A stretch of DNA of 64,000 bases from Halioglobus maricola (GTDB lineage: Bacteria; Pseudomonadota; Gammaproteobacteria; Pseudomonadales; Halieaceae): assembly GCF_009388985.1 (NCBI RefSeq), contig NZ_CP036422.1:2990501-3054500 (forward strand), given 5' to 3'. Every line of letters begins with the position of its first letter. Within the stretch, counting starts at the first letter, position 1. A program made the translations under genes and the position numbers. Of the stretch, positions 61,393 through 64,000 are shown piece after piece. The notes beneath the pieces are model-generated. The model saw only the letters and a list, made by a program, of their open reading frames with translations, had not been told where the DNA came from and did no database searches.

Positions 61393-63990
61393 TTACAGCT
61401 GGGAGGCCACCCAATCGGGCACTGCCTTGAGCACCTCAGGCAGAGCAGCGGCATCGGTGCCCCCACCCTGAGCCATATCCGGACGACCGCCGCCCTTGCC
61501 ACCAAGGCGCGTGGCAAATTCACGCATCAGATCGCCCGCTTTTACCTTGTCTGTAAGATCCTTCGTGACACCTGCTGTGAGTGCCACTTTGCCATCATTA
61601 ACTGCTGCCAACAGGATCACACTGGAACCCAGTTTGTTCTTCACCTGGTCCAGGGTGTCGCGCAAGGATTTTGCATCCGCACCATCGACGTTGGCGGCCA
61701 ACACCTTGATGCCTTCAATCTCAACCGCGCTGGCGGTGAGATCAGAGCCAGCGCCTGTCGCCAGCTTTTGCTTCAGGCGAGCGATCTCTTTCTCCAGGTC
61801 GCGATTTTCAGTGCGCAGACCAGCAACCTTGTCTGCCACATTTTCGGTGGTGCCTTTGACCACTTCGCAGACCGCCGCGAGGCGGTCTTCCGCGGCATCC
61901 AGATACGCTAGCGCGCCGGCACCGGTCACGCCCTCAATCCGGCGCACGCCAGCGGCAACGCCCGATTCTGATGTGATGCGCATCAGGCCAATATCACCAG
62001 TGCGCGCTGCGTGCGTGCCGCCACACAATTCCACAGAGAAATTGTCTTCGCCCATCGCCAGCACGCGAACTTCATCGCCATACTTCTCGCCAAACAGCGC
62101 CATGGCGCCCGCCTCTACGGCGTCATCCATAGACATCAGGCGTGTACTCACCTCTGTGTTGGCGCGGATCTGGTCGTTAACCATCGTCTCGATCTGCTTG
62201 AGCTCGGCCGGCGTTACCGCCTCGAAGTGCGAGAAATCAAAGCGCAGGCGCTCGGAATCCACCAGCGAACCTTTCTGCTGTACATGGTCGCCGAGCACCT
62301 TGCGCAGGGCGGCGTGTAACAAATGGGTCGCTGAGTGATTCAAGCGGGTGCGCTGGCGCAAGCTGCCGTCGATCTCGGCAGTCAAGACATCGCCCTTGCT
62401 CACAGCACCTTGCAGTACTTTCACATGATGCAAATGTTGATCGGAGGCTTTGCCAGTGGCCGTGACTTCCAGTTTCACGCCGTCAGCGGTGAGGAAACCT
62501 GTGTCGCCTACCTGGCCACCTGATTCTCCGTAGAATGGGGTATCGGAGAGCACTACAACGCCCTCCTCGTCGCTGCCCAGGTTATCGACCTCGACACCGT
62601 TGTTCAGCAGCGCCGTGACCGTCCCCTCTCCCTGGGTGCTGTCATAGCCAGTAAACTCGGTGCTGCCGTCCAATTTCAACACGTCGTTGTAATCGACCTT
62701 GAAACTGCCACCTTCCTGTGACCGCGCACGCTGTGCAGCCATCGCAGCTTCATAGCCAGCGATATCCAGGCCAAGATCACGCTCACGAGCGATATCGTTG
62801 GTCAGATCGACCGGGAAACCGTAAGTGTCGTAAAGCTTGAATACGACATCCCCAGGGATCTCGTCGCCCTCGAGGCCGGCGAGCGCTTCCTCGAGGATCT
62901 GCATCCCATTGTCCAGAGTCTTGGCGAACTGCTCTTCTTCGGTGAGCAGCGCTTTCTCGATCTGGCCCTGCAGTTTCACCAGTTCGGGGTAGGCATCGCC
63001 CATCTGGTGAGCAAGCGTTGGTACCAGCTTGTAGAAGAAAGGAGCGGCGGCACCCAATTTATTGCCGTGGCGAATGGCACGGCGAATAATGCGCCGCAGC
63101 ACATAGCCGCGCCCCTCATTACCCGGCAACACGCCGTCGGCTATCAGGAAGGCGCAGGAGCGAATGTGGTCGGCGATAACGCGCAGTGACTTGTGCTCCA
63201 AGTCCTTAACACCCAGAACTCTGGCTGCCTCGCCAATCAATGCCTGAAACAGGTCGATCTCGTAATTGCTGTGAACGTTCTGCATCACCGCGGCAATGCG
63301 CTCGAGGCCCATACCCGTATCGACCGAGGGCGCCGGCAGCGGATTCATTTCACCGCTGGCATCGCGGTTAAATTGCATGAACACCAGGTTCCAGATCTCT
63401 ATATAACGATCGAGGTCGTCGTCCGGGCTACCGGGAGGGCCGCCGGGCACGTCTTCGCCGTGGTCGTAGAAAATTTCGGAACAAGGCCCACAAGGGCCGG
63501 TGTCGCCCATTTGCCAGAAATTGTCTTCGTCCAAACGAGAGATACGCTCGCGAGGGAAACCAATTTCGTTCACCCAGATTTCCTCTGCCTCGTCGTCGGA
63601 GGTATGGCAAGTGACCCAGAGTTTTTCCGGAGGCAGGCCCAGGGTCCCGGTCAGAAATTCCCAGGCAAAACGAATCGCTTCGCGCTTGAAGTAGTCACCG
63701 AAGCTGAAGTTACCCAGCATCTCGAAAAAGGTGTGGTGGCGAGCGGTGTAACCGACATTTTCAAGGTCGTTGTGCTTGCCGCCGGCGCGCACACAGCGCT
63801 GGCTGGAAGTCGCGCGAACATAGGAGCGAGGATCCGCGCCAAGGAAGGTATCCTTGAACTGATTCATACCCGCATTTGTAAACAGCAAGGTGGGATCATT
63901 GCCCGGCACCAGGGAGCTGGATCCCACCCGGGTGTGCGCTTGCTGCTCAAAGTAATCCAGAAAAGCTTCGCGTATCTCTACGGTCTTCAT
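61393..63990 (-). CDS. alaS: alanine-tRNA ligase
   Basis: An 865-residue alanyl-tRNA synthetase, charging tRNA-Ala. It begins [20 protein letters not shown] with the class II catalytic domain ([18 protein letters not shown]). The editing domain has [11 protein letters not shown] and the CGGTH zinc-type motif, then a coiled coil and a C-terminal C-Ala region ending [11 protein letters not shown]. Length is the family normal. It is complete within the window and precedes lysC and csrA on the same strand. No recX is seen since the window ends just past its start. Confidence 0.98.
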   Translation of the reverse strand: MKTVEIREAFLDYFEQQAHTRVGSSSLVPGNDPTLLFTNAGMNQFKDTFLGADPRSYVRATSSQRCVRAGGKHNDLENVGYTARHHTFFEMLGNFSFGDYFKREAIRFAWEFLTGTLGLPPEKLWVTCHTSDDEAEEIWVNEIGFPRERISRLDEDNFWQMGDTGPCGPCSEIFYDHGEDVPGGPPGSPDDDLDRYIEIWNLVFMQFNRDASGEMNPLPAPSVDTGMGLERIAAVMQNVHSNYEIDLFQALIGEAARVLGVKDLEHKSLRVIADHIRSCAFLIADGVLPGNEGRGYVLRRIIRRAIRHGNKLGAAAPFFYKLVPTLAHQMGDAYPELVKLQGQIEKALLTEEEQFAKTLDNGMQILEEALAGLEGDEIPGDVVFKLYDTYGFPVDLTNDIARERDLGLDIAGYEAAMAAQRARSQEGGSFKVDYNDVLKLDGSTEFTGYDSTQGEGTVTALLNNGVEVDNLGSDEEGVVVLSDTPFYGESGGQVGDTGFLTADGVKLEVTATGKASDQHLHHVKVLQGAVSKGDVLTAEIDGSLRQRTRLNHSATHLLHAALRKVLGDHVQQKGSLVDSERLRFDFSHFEAVTPAELKQIETMVNDQIRANTEVSTRLMSMDDAVEAGAMALFGEKYGDEVRVLAMGEDNFSVELCGGTHAARTGDIGLMRITSESGVAAGVRRIEGVTGAGALAYLDAAEDRLAAVCEVVKGTTENVADKVAGLRTENRDLEKEIARLKQKLATGAGSDLTASAVEIEGIKVLAANVDGADAKSLRDTLDQVKNKLGSSVILLAAVNDGKVALTAGVTKDLTDKVKAGDLMREFATRLGGKGGGRPDMAQGGGTDAAALPEVLKAVPDWVASQL

Positions 63991-64000
63991 AGTGTGTCTC

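Overview
The window looks like chromosomal DNA of an aerobic, lipid-degrading marine gammaproteobacterium. The order alaS - lysC - csrA - tRNA-Ser(GCT) at the right end (59.4-64.0 kb) is a classic gammaproteobacterial block. The many acyl-CoA dehydrogenases, thiolase, wax-ester synthase-type acyltransferases, P450, sulfatases and a TonB receptor resemble Halieaceae/OM60-NOR5-type genomes. That family placement is an inference from gene content and was not tested by a search.

Layout. 0-15 kb: mostly housekeeping and lipid-related genes. These are threonine catabolism (tdh-kbl), a YheT-type hydrolase, a GTPase/DUF2868 membrane pair, a lipoprotein plus membrane-anchored hydrolase, a YebC-family regulator, a serine hydrolase, a cytochrome P450, an EVE protein coupled to an acyl-CoA carboxyltransferase, and a WS/DGAT acyltransferase. 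15-23 kb: a lipoprotein that fuses an alpha/beta hydrolase to a DUF885 domain, a large MscK-like mechanosensitive channel and an FG-GAP repeat secreted protein. 23-51 kb: a large catabolic region with a membrane AraC regulator, ABM protein, thiolase, two nitronate monooxygenases, four unusually long GST-like proteins, two paralogous membrane proteins, a patatin lipase, enoyl-CoA hydratase, three acyl-CoA dehydrogenases, a haloalkane dehalogenase-type hydrolase, a TonB receptor, two sulfatases, a DJ-1/PfpI protein, a second WS/DGAT and a TetR regulator.

Four gene starts or divergent promoters in this catabolic region carry the same 7-nt-spaced inverted repeat (about TATGRCA-N7-TGYCATA; sites at 28010, 36816, 46432 and 51028). 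They therefore look like one regulon, with the TetR protein at 48.1-48.7 kb as the obvious candidate regulator. The substrate is unknown. The gene set suggests uptake of a hydrophobic, possibly sulfated or halogenated compound, removal of its substituents, glutathione- and flavin-dependent steps, then CoA-dependent beta-oxidation.

51-59.4 kb: a more AT-rich accessory island between two fragments of IS91-type transposase, a C-terminal piece on the left and an N-terminal piece on the right, next to tRNA-Ser. It carries a third sulfatase, a CDP-alcohol phosphatidyltransferase with a cytidylyltransferase, several small membrane or secreted proteins of unknown role, an acyl-CoA dehydrogenase remnant, and at least eight copies of a short palindromic repeat (core TGTCCGCTTTCRCCT) in the gene-free gaps. 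No rRNA, CRISPR array, prophage or intact integrase was seen.
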